Positions 48,301 to 57,108 of a stretch of 64,000 bases of DNA are shown piece after piece. The translations under genes were made by a program, and so were the position numbers. Within the stretch, counting starts at the first letter, position 1. Every line of letters starts with the position of its first letter. Below the pieces are notes generated by a model. The model was not told where the DNA came from. It ran no database searches and worked only from the letters and a program-made list of their open reading frames with translations. The stretch comes from Sarcocystis neurona (taxonomy: Eukaryota > Apicomplexa > Conoidasida > Eucoccidiorida > Sarcocystidae), in assembly GCA_000727475.1 (NCBI GenBank), contig KL647290.1, positions 137,213 to 201,212 on the forward strand, in the 5' to 3' direction.

Positions 48301-49511
48301 GAGAGAGATGGAGACAGAGAGGGGGACACGGGGAGAGACGAGACAGGGAGAGGTAAGGAGGAGAGACACGTCCATACAGAGGGAGACAGAGGAGACGCAC
48401 AGAGACGGAGACAGAGAGGGAGACGGGGAGGAAGACAGAGGAGAGACAGAGAGGGAGACACAGAGGGGAGACAGAGGAGACACGGAGAGACGAGACAGAG
48501 GGGAGACGCAGAGAGACGAGACAGAGACGGAGACAGAGAGGCAGAGATAGAGACGGAGAGGGAGACACAGAGGGGAGGCATAGAGACGGAGACGGTGGAG
48601 ACACAGGGAGACAAGACAGGGAGGGGAGACAGAGGGGAGACATGGAGGGGGAGACAGAGGGGAGACACAGAGAGGCGAGACAGAGGGGAGACACAGAGAG
48701 GGAGACACAGAGAGGGAGACATAGAGAGGGAGACATAGAGAGGGAGATAGAGGCGGAGACAGAGAGGGAGACACAGAGAGAGCTCCGGAGGTAGATTGAC
48801 GTGGACATAGAGAGAGAGAGAATTAGAGGGAGGAAGGAAGAGGGCAGACAGAGAGAGATAGAGACAGGAAGTGGATATCTCTTGTTTGGTCGTGTATCAT
48901 CTCGCGCTGCATGCGGCAGCAAAGATAGAGGGAGCAGATTGTCGAAGAAGCTGAGCAGAGGAGTTTTCATGGCTGATGATACAGCAAAACTCCTCGTTGT
49001 CCGCACGTTGACGACCGGTGGTGGGGGAGGGTCACACGCATGCCCAGGAATGTCGAGGAGTCGCGGCTCTTCCGTCGGCTGCGACGGACGGACAGCATCT
49101 CCCCTACGCATGCACAGCAGGCGTACGGGGGATCGCGTGAGGAAGCCCCCATGCAGCGTCGTTTTGCGGGAGGGAGACGGCAAGCAGACAGGCTGCCTGT
49201 CTCCGTGTCTCCGTCTCTGCGTGTTTGGGTGGGGGTGGGGCACTCTCCGTGGAGTGTCTTGGGCCGCGACGCCGTGGCTTTTCTCTCGCATGTGGCGAAG
49301 AAGGCTGCTGCTTTCTTTTTTTTCGGGGAAAGTGCTTTGCATGTAGACTGTCCCCCTCTTTAGGAAGCGCGTGCAACAGCACCTCCTGCCACACAGCCGC
49401 GATTTCCTCTCTCTCTCTGCTGCCACTAGTTTACAGCCGCCGCACCCATCTGTATATTTATCTATATATCTCTCTATATAAATGTACCTACACCTGTGTT
49501 GCCTCTCCTGC

Positions 49512-49543
<32 letters not shown>

Positions 49544-52500
49544 TTGCCGCATGCAAACACACAGGAAAGTAACGCTGGGGCCGGAGCGTTTTTATCCGCC
49601 TGAGGCACTGTTCAACCCCCAACTTTGCGGCCGCGACAATCCTTCTCTTATCGACCTCGTGTGGTCTTCAATAATGGTAAAGAGGCCTTTGCTGCTCCTT
49701 TTTCTCCCCCTCTCTTAAACGTATACACACGTGCACACGTCCACTCACATCCACGCATGTTCCCACACACCCATATATATATTTATATGTGCGTGCCTCA
49801 TGTATGCGGATCACGGCTTCAGCAGAGAAAATTTCGTTCTTTTCTCTGTCTCACTTTTTCTCTCCGTCTCTCTGTCTGCCTCCGCGTCTCCCCGTCTCCC
49901 CGTCTCTCTGTTTCTGTCGTGCATGCACAAGTAGCTACGTCTTCCTTCGCATTCTCTCGCATGTATTTATCTCAGCTTCTCCTCTCTTTCTTTTCTGTGT
50001 ATTTATCAATTAGTACGGGCAACTCCTTTCAACTTCACCACCACCTCCCCCTCCTGAGTGAACCGGCCTAAGTTAAGTGGTACGAGTAATAGCGTCGTAG
50101 GCGTACGCATGCATGCGTATGTGTGTCTACGTGTATATTCATCTTATCGCATGAATCACCGTATACGTACGTGTATATCTATGTATATGAATATGTGTCT
50201 ATGTATGTATGCTTATATGTGTGGACCTATCTATGTATATGTATGTATATGGATGTATGTATTTGTATCTATATATATATATATGTATCTATGTATGAGT
50301 ATGTCTGTGTATGTATGTATGTATGTATGTATGTATGTATATGTTTGTGTATGTATATATCTATGCGTATATAGGTAGGTATATATGTGTGTGTATGTGT
50401 ATGTATGTGCATACGTATATATACGTATATGTATATATGTATGTGTGTATATGTGCATGTAAATATGTATGTATGTGTATACTCGTGTAATGTGTCTATC
50501 CTACCCCCTCTCTCTCTCTTTATCGTTTGTCTTTTTCTCTCTGTTTTTCCTTCTTTCTGCCCCTCTTCTTCCCTTTCTCTTCGCTTTCGCATTTCGGAAG
50601 TTTTTGCGTCTGTTTACGCCTCCTGCTGTTGTCCACCCTCAACTCTCTGTGCGCCCGCGTGCGCGTTGATATTGTCCGGCTTCTGCGTTCGCTTCTTCTT
50701 CTCCCTTTTCGCGAGATGCTGCACTCCCTTCTTGTCGACAGAAAGATGATGAAGAAGAAGAAGAGGAGAAAAAAGCAATGGCTTTTTATGTGTATATATA
50801 TGTATGTGTATGTGTGGGGTGGGGGGTGGGGGAACGCTGCTGCAGGCGTGTCCTATTGAGAGCCGGAAGAGTTTGATCGGAAGCGTCGTCCTCAGCGGCA
50901 GTTCTTCCATGTTCCCCGGCTTCCCGGAGAGGTAAATTTTCCTCTGCACATCTTCAACAAAAATTCGGCACGTGTACACACACCTCTATCTCTCTTTACA
51001 TATATACATATACATATACATATATATATTATATACATATATATATTTCTCTATATATAAATAGATACATCTAAATATAAGTATATGTGTATGTATGTAT
51101 ATATATACATATATATATATATATATTCGTAGAAAGAGGGAAAGGAAGCTGATAAACACAATTAAATTTATACATGTACATATACATATATGCGTGGATA
51201 AATAGATATATATATGTTTATATGTTTCTCTTTCTCTCTCTATATGTGTATATATACATCCACAGAGAGGGAAGGGAAGCTGATAAACACAGTTAAATCT
51301 ATACACGTACATATATATATATATGCGTGGATAAATATAGAACTGTATATATATATATGTATGTATATGTTTCTCTCTATATAGATACTTCTACACATAG
51401 ATATATATATATATTATATAAATGTGTACGTATATATATTCGTGCATAGGCCGATGAGGAGATGGACGGAGAGAGAGAGTCGAGGAAATTAAAAGAAGGA
51501 TGGAATGACGTGCTGCAGCAGATATGCGGAGATGTTTTTATGGGAAATTTACAACAGTCATCGTCATAAATATATACGAGTGTCTGTAAATTCTAGTAGA
51601 CACCAGTACCCATATATATGGGGGGCCGTACATATACACATATATATATCTTGCGTGTCTGAACGGCTGTATATATATATGTATATCTATATATATGCTT
51701 TCTTGTGTGTCTGGGTGATTACACACACATATGTGTGTATACATACTCATATATATTCATATACCTGTGCTTTCTTGTGTGTCTGGGTGACTACACGTAT
51801 ATATATATACATGTATATCTGAGCCTCCTGGTGTATCTGGGCGGCTGCACACATATATGTATATATATATATGCTTTCTTGTGTGTCTGGGTGACTACAC
51901 GTATATATATATATACATATATCTGAGCTTCCTCGTGTATGTGGGTGTCTGCACGTATACGTATATATATATATGCGTATGTATATGTGTGTGTGTGTAG
52001 GTGAAGAGAAATTTGTTTGTTCAACAGGGATAAGTATATATATATGTGTGTATTTTTTAACATATAACGGCAAGTGCATGGGAGGCGAACATGTGTTTGT
52101 CTGTGAGTTTTGTCTCTGTCTCTCTTTTGTTTTCCACATCTCCTTTTTTTCCCCCCGTCCCTTCTTTGCGTTTCGCTTTCTCTCTGTCCTCCTCATCACC
52201 CCCTTCTCCACATCTTTTCACGTCTCCCTTTCTGGCGCTTCTCGTCCGTCTCCGTCTTCTGCGTCTTCTCTCGCGCTTCCGTGCTGCAGAAGTCAAAACA
52301 GCTGCTGCCTGCCTGTTAACGACCTGCCGCCTAGACGACTGGAAGAACTTCCCCGCGTTTCGATACGTCGCGGGTGCCGACCTCTACAAATGTGCATGCA
52401 CTTCTCTCTTCCCCGAGCTGCACCATATATGTGTCCAGACGTAGTCGCTTTGCTTTGTTCGTCTGCCCCTCCGTGGGTCTCTCCGTAGCGTGTCCGACGC

Positions 52501-53827
52501 CCTCTCTTTTTTCGCTTCTCTCCTCGTCTCTTCTTCGCCCTTCCGTCGCCTCCCGTGACCCGCCCCACGCCCGTCTCCTGCACTGCTGTGCCCGCGTCTC
52601 AGCTGCCACTGCTCTTCGCTCTCTTCGTCTCGGCTTGTGCGCATGCGCGCACCTGCGGCTGCTGCTCTCGCCACCTGCGGCTCTGGCACGCGGCGCGCAT
52701 GCTCGCCTCTTGTCGTCGCTCCGTGTGGCCCACGCCACTTCTCTCTGTGTCGTGTGTCTTTTTTTTTCTGGCGGCCGAAAAAGGCTCGAGCAGGAGTTGA
52801 AGAACACCGCCCCTCCCCAAGCGAGACCCCACGTCCACGTCCTCAGCCACCCCTCGAGAGGCACTCTTGTGTGGCAGGGCGCGCGCCTTTACTGCCAGCC
52901 GGCCATCCGGCCCATGCAGGACCATTTATGGGTCTCTCGTCAAGAGTGGGATGAAGTTGGCAACAAAATTGTCGCCCGGAAGGTACCGCCCGCTGTGCTT
53001 CTCTTTCTTCCAACCACACACACCCGTACATCTTCACACCGTCTATCCACGTCACACACACGTGTGTATTTGTATGTGGAGGTATGTCTGGGCCGGTGTC
53101 TCTCCACGTTATCTGTATAGAGATGTGTCCGTGTGTCTACTGTGTGTCTACGTGTTTCTGTATATACATGTGGCTGTGTATCTATGTGTATCTGTATATG
53201 TGTGTATGTATCTACGCGTCTCCATAGATGTGTCTGTGTGTATGTGCGAATGTACGTGCCTCTGTACATACATTATATATATATATATGTGTATCTACGT
53301 TTCTCTGTCTTCGTATATATATGTGCGTGTGTGTCTGCATGTCTCTGTATATATACGTGTGTATGTATGTGCGAATGTACGTACTTCTGTATACATATAT
53401 ATATATATATATATGTGTCTACGTTTCTCTCCCTCTCTCTCTCTTTATATTGTACGTAGACGGCCAATACGTATGTGTATACGCGTGGCTAGTATAGACG
53501 TCTATATATGGATATATTATGGATAGATTAATGTGTGTATATATATACCTGGCATCATATGTGGGTGGATAATCTATATACATATATACGTATATCTGCA
53601 TGGATGACCTCTCTCTCTCTCTCTGTATCTATATATTGTACATGGACGGCTAATATATGTATATATGTATAGGCATAGCTAATATGGACGTATATATATG
53701 AATATTTTATGTATAGATTAACTTGATATCACATGTATCTATGTAGAGGAGAGAAATTGATATTTGTTCTCCGCGTGTGCATGTTGTGTGGTGCATGATG
53801 CAGGCGGCGCTGAAAATTACGTCGTAG
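32486..53827 (+). CDS. actin-related protein (actin fold, ARP1-like)
   Basis: Eleven plus-strand exons: 32486-32585, 36283-36506, 40280-40464, 40945-41015, 43999-44114, 45707-45761, 46785-46860, 49565-49676, 50846-50931, 52784-52982 and, tentatively, 53804-53827. Exons 1-10 join in frame to 408 codons, and the nine introns between them are all GT-AG. The product follows actin from end to end: phosphate loop DNGSG (30-34), GRPRR, the YPIDHG block, a LTEAPLNP-like TEPPL segment, GRTTG (172-176), the second nucleotide motif VLDIGEG (178-184), LPDG, and [10 protein letters not shown] (329-338). The family binds ATP and works in actin, dynactin or chromatin complexes. By eye the [14 protein letters not shown] region favours the actin/ARP1 group over ARP2 or ARP3, but this is not decisive. 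Residues matching actin Gln137 and His161 are Thr163 and Gln187, so ATP hydrolysis may be weak. Coding sequence is only about 6% of the gene span. Confidence 0.85.
32609..32706. repeat. two-copy 49-bp tandem repeat with GTGTACGTGCAC core
   Basis: Copies begin at 32609 and 32658 with CGAGCTGCT and end ACCTCCACGGCAG. Each has a palindrome-like core, GTGTACGTGCAC in the first copy and GTATGTACAC in the second, similar to the cores of the repeats at 37.2-37.95 and 61.98-62.52 kb. Confidence 0.7.
35290..36260 (+). repeat. CTG field with 27-33 bp minisatellite
   Basis: The plus strand is dominated by CTGCTGCTG. Between about 35,520 and 35,865 a degenerate unit of GTGCTGCCRTTTCCTGCTGC type recurs roughly ten times. 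It lies wholly in intron 1 and stops about 20 bp before exon 2. In the minus strand the same DNA gives open Gln/Ala frames that are not genes. Confidence 0.8.
36283..36506 (+). CDS. ARP gene, exon 2 (residues 34-108)
   Basis: Follows GCTGCCGCAG and begins GATATATAAAG. Together with exon 1 it gives DNGSGYIKAG, then [12 protein letters not shown], a divergent DNase-loop region with VFVGEEA, and [11 protein letters not shown]. The His of YPIDHG matches actin His73. Ends with Asp before donor GTACGT, phase 0. Confidence 0.9.
37190..37960. repeat. 62-65 bp minisatellite with palindromic GTGTACGTACAC core
   Basis: GTGTAC or GTGTAA cores at 37195, 37275, 37440, 37507, 37569, 37633, 37698, 37740, 37803 and 37930, most spaced 62-67 bp. 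Several read GGTGTACGTACACC-like palindromes, followed by a .CACGTGGT.TCT..AGTTGC body and GTGTATCCAGC. Copies are diverged and some are truncated (42-bp spacing) or degenerate. The same core recurs at 61.98-62.52 kb. Confidence 0.85.
38787..39655. repeat. TAC/ACT trinucleotide field
   Basis: About 870 bp of interrupted (CTA/TAC/ACT)n with AGT, GCT and CCT variants, on the plus strand. It lies inside intron 2 and is the only trinucleotide field in the window not of CAG type. Confidence 0.9.
40280..40464 (+). CDS. ARP gene, exon 3 (residues 109-169 plus 2 bases)
   Basis: Starts after CTCGCAACAG with [10 protein letters not shown], the match to actin DMEKIWHHTF. It continues through [19 protein letters not shown] and [20 protein letters not shown]. 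The residue aligned with the catalytic Gln137 of actin is Thr163. Ends in phase 2 before donor GTAAAC. Confidence 0.9.
40945..41015 (+). CDS. ARP gene, exon 4 (residues 170-193 plus 1 base)
   Basis: Follows a CTGCTG tract ending GCAG. Its first base completes Gly170, giving [19 protein letters not shown], the second phosphate-binding motif. Asp180 matches actin Asp154; Gln187 stands where actin has His161. Ends with one base of Gly194 before donor GTAATG. Confidence 0.9.
41400..42350. repeat. AT-rich minisatellite with ATCTATGTAAA unit
   Basis: Units containing TTGTTGATCAATATAGACATCTATGTAAA or close variants occur near 41,590, 41,715, 41,820 and 42,266, embedded in TATATGTATATA microsatellite sequence. 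Confidence 0.65.
43210..43835. repeat. two short minisatellites (about 120 and 143-167 bp periods)
   Basis: Two copies of a unit with ACTGACGAAAC..TCTCTCT..GTGCG.ATCTCC begin near 43,215 and 43,336. Three copies of a second unit with CCGTATGCGTAGTCGTCATAATAG-like sequence begin near 43,493, 43,636 and 43,803. Copies are joined by TATATGTGTATG microsatellite DNA. Confidence 0.65.
43999..44114 (+). CDS. ARP gene, exon 5 (residues 194-232)
   Basis: Follows TATACGCAG. With exon 4 it reads [20 protein letters not shown], matching actin [20 protein letters not shown], and continues [16 protein letters not shown]. Ends phase 0 after DDY before donor GTAAGA. Confidence 0.9.
44215..44610. repeat. purine-rich GAGACAGAGAGGGAGAC array
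   Basis: Irregular short-unit array of GGGAGAC, AGACAGAGAGA and GGAGACGGAGACGAGACAGGAGG with occasional ATATAGCGAGG or ATACAGCGAGA. A very similar array lies in intron 7 (48.2-48.8 kb). Minus-strand frames through it read Ser/Leu/Pro/Val repeats (up to about 200 codons) and are artefacts of the repeat. Confidence 0.85.
44760..45255. repeat. three-copy unit of about 190-205 bp
   Basis: Blocks of CTCCTGGGGAG.TCC (third copy: CTTGCGGGGAGGCCC) near 44,778, 44,970 and 45,173 are each followed by a CATACAAATA-like piece and by TAAGACAAGACAGAAAGAG. Between copies are TATATAGATAGATAG-type microsatellites. Confidence 0.7.
45707..45761 (+). CDS. ARP gene, exon 6 (residues 233-250 plus 1 base)
   Basis: The short exon [18 protein letters not shown] matches actin EIVRDIKEKLCYVALDF (ARP1: IKERACYLSINP). 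Flanked by GCCTGCAG and the donor GTGAGC, phase 1. Confidence 0.88.
45762..46784 (+). other. ARP gene intron 6 (1.0 kb), CT-rich
   Basis: A GT-AG intron that is pyrimidine-rich throughout. Its last 350 bp is a 20-bp minisatellite. Plus-strand open frames of 395 and 348 codons across it are Leu/Ser/Pro/Cys artefacts. Exon 7 is embedded at the end of the longer frame. Confidence 0.8.
46433..46740 (+). repeat. 20-bp CTCCTGCTGCTGCC-type minisatellite
   Basis: About 14 units of CTCCTGCTGCTGCCGTTCTC changing to GCCTTCCTCCTGCTGCTCCC, both 20 bp long. Because 20 is not divisible by three, three units give a 20-residue repeat in each frame. Ends about 45 bp before exon 7. Confidence 0.85.
46785..46860 (+). 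CDS. ARP gene, exon 7 (residues 251-275 plus 2 bases)
   Basis: Follows ACGGATGCAG. Its first two bases complete Glu251. Encodes [20 protein letters not shown], matching the SSSLEKSYELPDGQVI part of actin. Ends phase 2 before donor GTACGC. Confidence 0.88.
46970..48200. repeat. degenerate minisatellite, about 95-bp period
   Basis: The pattern AGGGAGGGGAAGTT..ATATCCGCGACTGTCTGTAGATACACA..GAGAGGAAGA recurs about 12 times. The CCGCGACTGT-like core lies near 47,020, 47,113, 47,325, 47,410, 47,524, 47,650, 47,743, 47,870, 48,052 and 48,150. Spacing is irregular and divergence high. Confidence 0.65.
48200..48800. repeat. purine-rich GAGACAGAGGGGAGAC array
   Basis: About 600 bp of GGAGACAGAG, GGGGAGACACAGAG and GAGACATAGAGAGG units, nearly pure purine plus C, matching the array in intron 5. 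The longest minus-strand frame of the window (517 codons) runs through it as a Ser/Pro/Leu/Val repeat and is not treated as a gene. Confidence 0.88.
49565..49676 (+). CDS. ARP gene, exon 8 (residues 276-313)
   Basis: The first base completes Thr276. Encodes [20 protein letters not shown], the counterpart of actin [20 protein letters not shown], then [10 protein letters not shown]. Ends phase 0 before donor GTAAAG. Confidence 0.9.
49677..50845 (+). other. ARP gene intron 8 (1.2 kb)
   Basis: A GT-AG intron with pyrimidine-rich DNA next to both exons and a TATGTATGTATG field at 50.1-50.48 kb. No exon that fits the frame. Confidence 0.8.
50846..50931 (+). CDS. ARP gene, exon 9 (residues 314-341 plus 2 bases)
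   Basis: Follows [29 protein letters not shown] matches actin DIRKDLYANTVLSGGTTMY, the nucleotide-contact loop; the second Gly of LSGG is Ser332. Ends in the split Arg342 before donor GTAAAT. Confidence 0.9.
50932..52783 (+). other. ARP gene intron 9 (1.9 kb)
   Basis: A GT-AG intron from GTAAAT to GAAAAAG. Contains AT microsatellites, a 131-bp duplication with AAGCTGATAAACACA (51,136 and 51,267) and a GTCTGGGTGACTACAC minisatellite. Two exon-like segments (51.45 and 52.28 kb) are not needed: exon 9 joins exon 10 directly in phase and in alignment with actin. Confidence 0.8.
51640..51965. repeat. minisatellite with GCTTTCTTGTGTGTCTGGGTG unit
   Basis: Six units of about 50-70 bp: a conserved TTTCTTGTGTGTCTGGGTGACTACAC (or CTCCTGGTGTATCTGGGCGGCTGCAC) block alternates with TATATATATACATATAT microsatellite DNA. 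Confidence 0.8.
52784..52982 (+). CDS. ARP gene, exon 10 (residues 342-408)
   Basis: The first base completes Arg342, giving [16 protein letters not shown] (actin GIADRMQKEITALAP). It continues with a divergent loop, then [12 protein letters not shown] and a [11 protein letters not shown] segment that matches actin WISKQEYDESG near the C-terminus. Ends phase 0 after ARK before GTACCG. The acceptor is an unusual A-rich GAAAAAG preceded by nine Ts. Confidence 0.85.
53100..53800. repeat. TATATG repeats with 186-bp duplication
   Basis: A unit starting TGTACGTAGACGGCCAATACG (53451) recurs as TGTACATGGACGGCTAATATA (53637), each preceded by a CTCTCTCTCT run and followed by GGATAGATTAAT or GTATAGATTAAC. 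Upstream (53.15-53.43 kb) a shorter GTGCGAATGTACGT unit occurs twice. Confidence 0.7.
53804..53827 (+). CDS. ARP gene, candidate last exon 11 (7 codons and stop)
   Basis: After GCATGATGCAG the next bases read AALKITS then TAG in phase 0, which would give a 415-residue protein with a C-terminus of about the right place for the family. The exon is too short to recognise by homology. The alternative is that intron 10 is not removed and translation continues from 52983 to a stop near 53,123. Confidence 0.4.
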   Translation, partial: AALKITS

Positions 53828-53984
53828 AACCAGGAGGTGTTCTTCCCGCACAAGCAGGGAGGACTCTTCATTTCAACTCTGTCCTTAATCTCTCCATACA
53901 CACATATATATGCGTCTATTCGTATCTACGATAAGGCGTCCTTATATGTATATATATGTGTATTGGTGTACACGTGTATATGTA

Positions 53985-54400
53985 GGAAGTGCCCGTAGGC
54001 ATATACAAATACCTACAGAAGTACAGAGGTATATATATATATATTCACTCTTCATGGATATGTGTATACATGTATGGTGTACAAATAGATACAGAAGTCC
54101 CGGGATGTGTATGGATAGATTCATTCTTCATAGGGATGTATGTATACACATATAGACACACAAGTCAAGCCTACAGAAATTCAGAGGTGGATATGTAGGT
54201 TTCCTTCTCATATAGATATGTATAAACGTATAGATATCCTAATAGACATACAAGTAGCTACGGATACATAGATTCGTTCTGCCTGTAGATACGTACACGT
54301 GTGTAGATGTACAAATCATCCAGACACACAAATACCTACATGAAACGCGTAGACCGATGTGTAGACTCCTTCTTCATATAGATATGTATACATATACATG
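53985..54400. repeat. degenerate minisatellite, about 80-90 bp period
   Basis: About five copies of TACAGAA.T.CAGAGGTG..TAGATTC.TTCTTCATATAGATATGTATACATATAGA followed by TACAAATA, beginning near 53,990 and ending near 54,400. Confidence 0.65.
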
Positions 54401-56700
54401 AGGACACATACACTGTTCCGAGGACCCCCGTCCTTCCCGAAGAACACAGCTTCCTTCCCGTTCTCTCTCCCTCTGGAAGCTATACTCGTATACTACATGC
54501 AAAATCTGGTATTTCTTTGTATATGTGAGAGACACACGTTCTTCACACACATATACACGTGGGTACATATAATGTACAGATGGGAGAAGAAAGATTTCTT
54601 TGCATCTGTCAACATGTTTGTATAGGTGTGTGGACAGGCTTTTTTGTCCCCGCGTGCGTGCAAGCCGGCCTGTCCACACTTCACTGCTACACATTCCTGT
54701 GTTAGGACAGCCTCGTGTACGTGTGGGGAGAACTCGCATGCTTTTCTTCTGCGCGCTGCGGTGCGGTGTCTGTACACCTGGTGGCAGACCCACACGCATC
54801 ACGGCAATCGTCGGCCACGTAGATAGTGTATCTGCTGCCGATTTCTTTGCCTTGGGTCCGCGGATATTTGAGCGGCGGGCAGTCAAATAGACAAAGCTAT
54901 CCCTGCGAGCCCCTGTTCAAGAACCTCTCCGCCAAAGTCGTCCCTTCTTCCTGAAGACGGGCAATTTCATCGAGAAGGGAAAAGAGGAACAGACAGAAGG
55001 GAAAGGACAGCGCGACCAACGAGGAAGAGGAAAACGAAAACGGAAACAGAAACGGCCAAAGAAAACAGAGGGGAATTGCTGCAGAAAGAGAGAGACTGAC
55101 GAAGGAGAAGACATACAGCTGCGTCCCACATTGTGCTCCCTACCGACACCTCCTACAGAGCGAAACGCTGTCAGCAATACATATCCATACACGCAGATCA
55201 ACAAATAAAAAGTTGAATATATACATACATGTACGTGTAAATATGATGTATATATATATATGTGCAAGTAAAGACGCATATATATATACATATGTGAATG
55301 TACGTATATATATATACACGCATATGCATGTAGAGACGCATAAATATATATGTCGATATATTACATATATGTATAGACACATAAATACATATATATATGT
55401 AGGTGGATTTATATATATGTATATATATATATGCATATATATGTACACATATATATATATACACACGTATAGATATATATATATATACATATACATATAA
55501 CTGTCTAGTGAAGCAAACATACTGACGTGGTGGGCGTGGATGCTTGCGGATCTCTCCGTGTAGTGACAGCTGCCCGCAGACGTTTCCCACACGGTTTTTG
55601 TAGACTTAGTGTGGTGAATGAGATATCACACATCTGTTTTCCTATGCGCGGGTTATTATTTATACATAGGAAATATTTGTAACTTTCTTGTACATTCGTT
55701 CTCATATATATGGATATAGAGATATCAATCTTCCTGTATAGGGAGTGTTACAGATATGCAAGTGCGGCGTTCTTCTGTGACGTATGGGTGTATATACACC
55801 TACACATATATACATAGATAGCCAGACGTGTGCTTGCGTAGACAGAGAAAGGAAGAGAGAGAATTATGAAGGTTTCCTGTTTGGAAGAAGTGCTATATAT
55901 ATATGTATATGTATATATGCCTACCGTTTAATTATGATGCTACGTATAGGTACGTATATATATATATATATATATAGGCACAGAGATACCTGCATTTGTT
56001 CGTACGTACATATATATAGAGAGAGAAAGAGAGAAAAAGACAGAGAGAGAGACGTGGAACTTTTCTGATTGTATACAGTTTTATTCATGTATGTGCTCAG
56101 CGGGAATATATCAATCGAAGTGCAGCTGCATATACACATATGCGCTCATACACAGACAGCGGGTTGTAAGGGGTGATATATATATATGTATGTATATGTA
56201 GAGATTTACGTATATATATATATCTGTATTTGTAGATACACACACATGCATATATATTTATATATATATGTATATGTATATGTTTATGTATTTACGCACA
56301 TGTATGTATGGATTCGTGCACACACATGTGAAGTCCCGGACACACGTGTGAACTTGCGTAGAGATGGGTCTGTTATTTAACTATGTTCTCCTCTACGTGT
56401 ACGTTTCTACATGTACTTTTTGCGTATATGTATATATATGTATTGAAAAAGATTTCGCTACACATGTAGGGTGGATGTACAGCAGATTATTTAGTCTCTG
56501 CCGCAGACACAGCGCGTCGGGCAGTCAGAAGCGAACGTAGGGCTCGCTTCTCGCAGCAGAAAACCCTTAGCAAACCTCCGCCTTTTCAACTTTGCGCGCC
56601 CGCAGCCGCGATCCATTCTGCATGCGTGGGGATGTATAGTTATATATGTCCACGGAAACGCAGAAGCGAAGACAGATATGTGTACATCTGTGCCTGTGTG
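54400..56700. other. mixed unique and AT-repeat DNA, no gene supported
   Basis: Unique sequence at 54.4-55.2 kb contains a 170-codon minus frame and shorter plus frames without recognisable content. The minus strand is pyrimidine-rich at about 54.94-55.1 kb. AT microsatellites fill 55.2-55.5 kb, about 55.9-56.03 kb and 56.17-56.3 kb. Confidence 0.45.
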
Positions 56701-56715
56701 CAGTACGCATATACG

Positions 56716-56716
56716 C

Positions 56717-56760
<44 letters not shown>

Positions 56761-56761
56761 G
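56716..56761. repeat. perfect AT palindrome (CTTTCAT..ATGAAAG)
   Basis: An uninterrupted (AT)n run of about 34 bases bounded by CTTTC and GAAAG, so the whole 46 bp is self-complementary and could extrude a cruciform. Confidence 0.9.
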
Positions 56762-56769
56762 ATGCGTCT

Positions 56770-57075
56770 TCGCTATCTGCGTGGATAACATACATGAATA
56801 TATTTGTGTAGGTATACTTGTATAATATGCGTGAAGCCCTGCGTCGATAATTTGGAGATCCGAAGTTTTACCAGGAGATGTGTGGAGTGGATTACTACGA
56901 GACTGCTTGTGCGCGCAAATGTGAGAAAACGCTCGGGAACACATATTCCTATGTTTTTGATTCTATATAGACGTACCCATCCATATGTTTATACTGTACA
57001 CGGGACTCACTGAAGATTTATTTATCCATATATACCCATATATATGTACATATATATACAGACATAAGCATACAA

Positions 57076-57108
<33 letters not shown>

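Larger units (their letters stand above)
46861..49564 (+). other. ARP gene intron 7 (2.7 kb)
   Basis: A GT-AG intron. A degenerate minisatellite of about 95 bp (46.97-48.2 kb) leads into a GAGACAGAG array (48.2-48.8 kb). A unique island follows at about 48.87-49.37 kb, then short AT and CTG tracts to the acceptor CACACAG. Minus-strand frames of 300-517 codons here are products of the arrays. Confidence 0.8.

Noticed and set aside
47999..49552. Longest open frame of the window (517 codons, minus strand)
   Set aside because: It runs through the GAGACAGAG array and reads as an imperfect Ser/Pro/Leu/Val/Cys repeat; other frames there are open too, and it lies inside an intron of the well-supported ARP gene.
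51447..51577. Exon-like segment in ARP intron 9 (acidic/basic peptide beginning [11 protein letters not shown])
   Set aside because: It needs phase 0 whereas exon 9 ends in phase 2, and exon 9 already joins exon 10 in phase and in agreement with the actin alignment.
52288..52440. Exon-like segment after GTGCTGCAG at 52.28 kb
   Set aside because: Two frames look equally protein-like. Inserting it would break the GFPER-LEQEL continuity that matches actin. It could be an alternative exon but is not supported.
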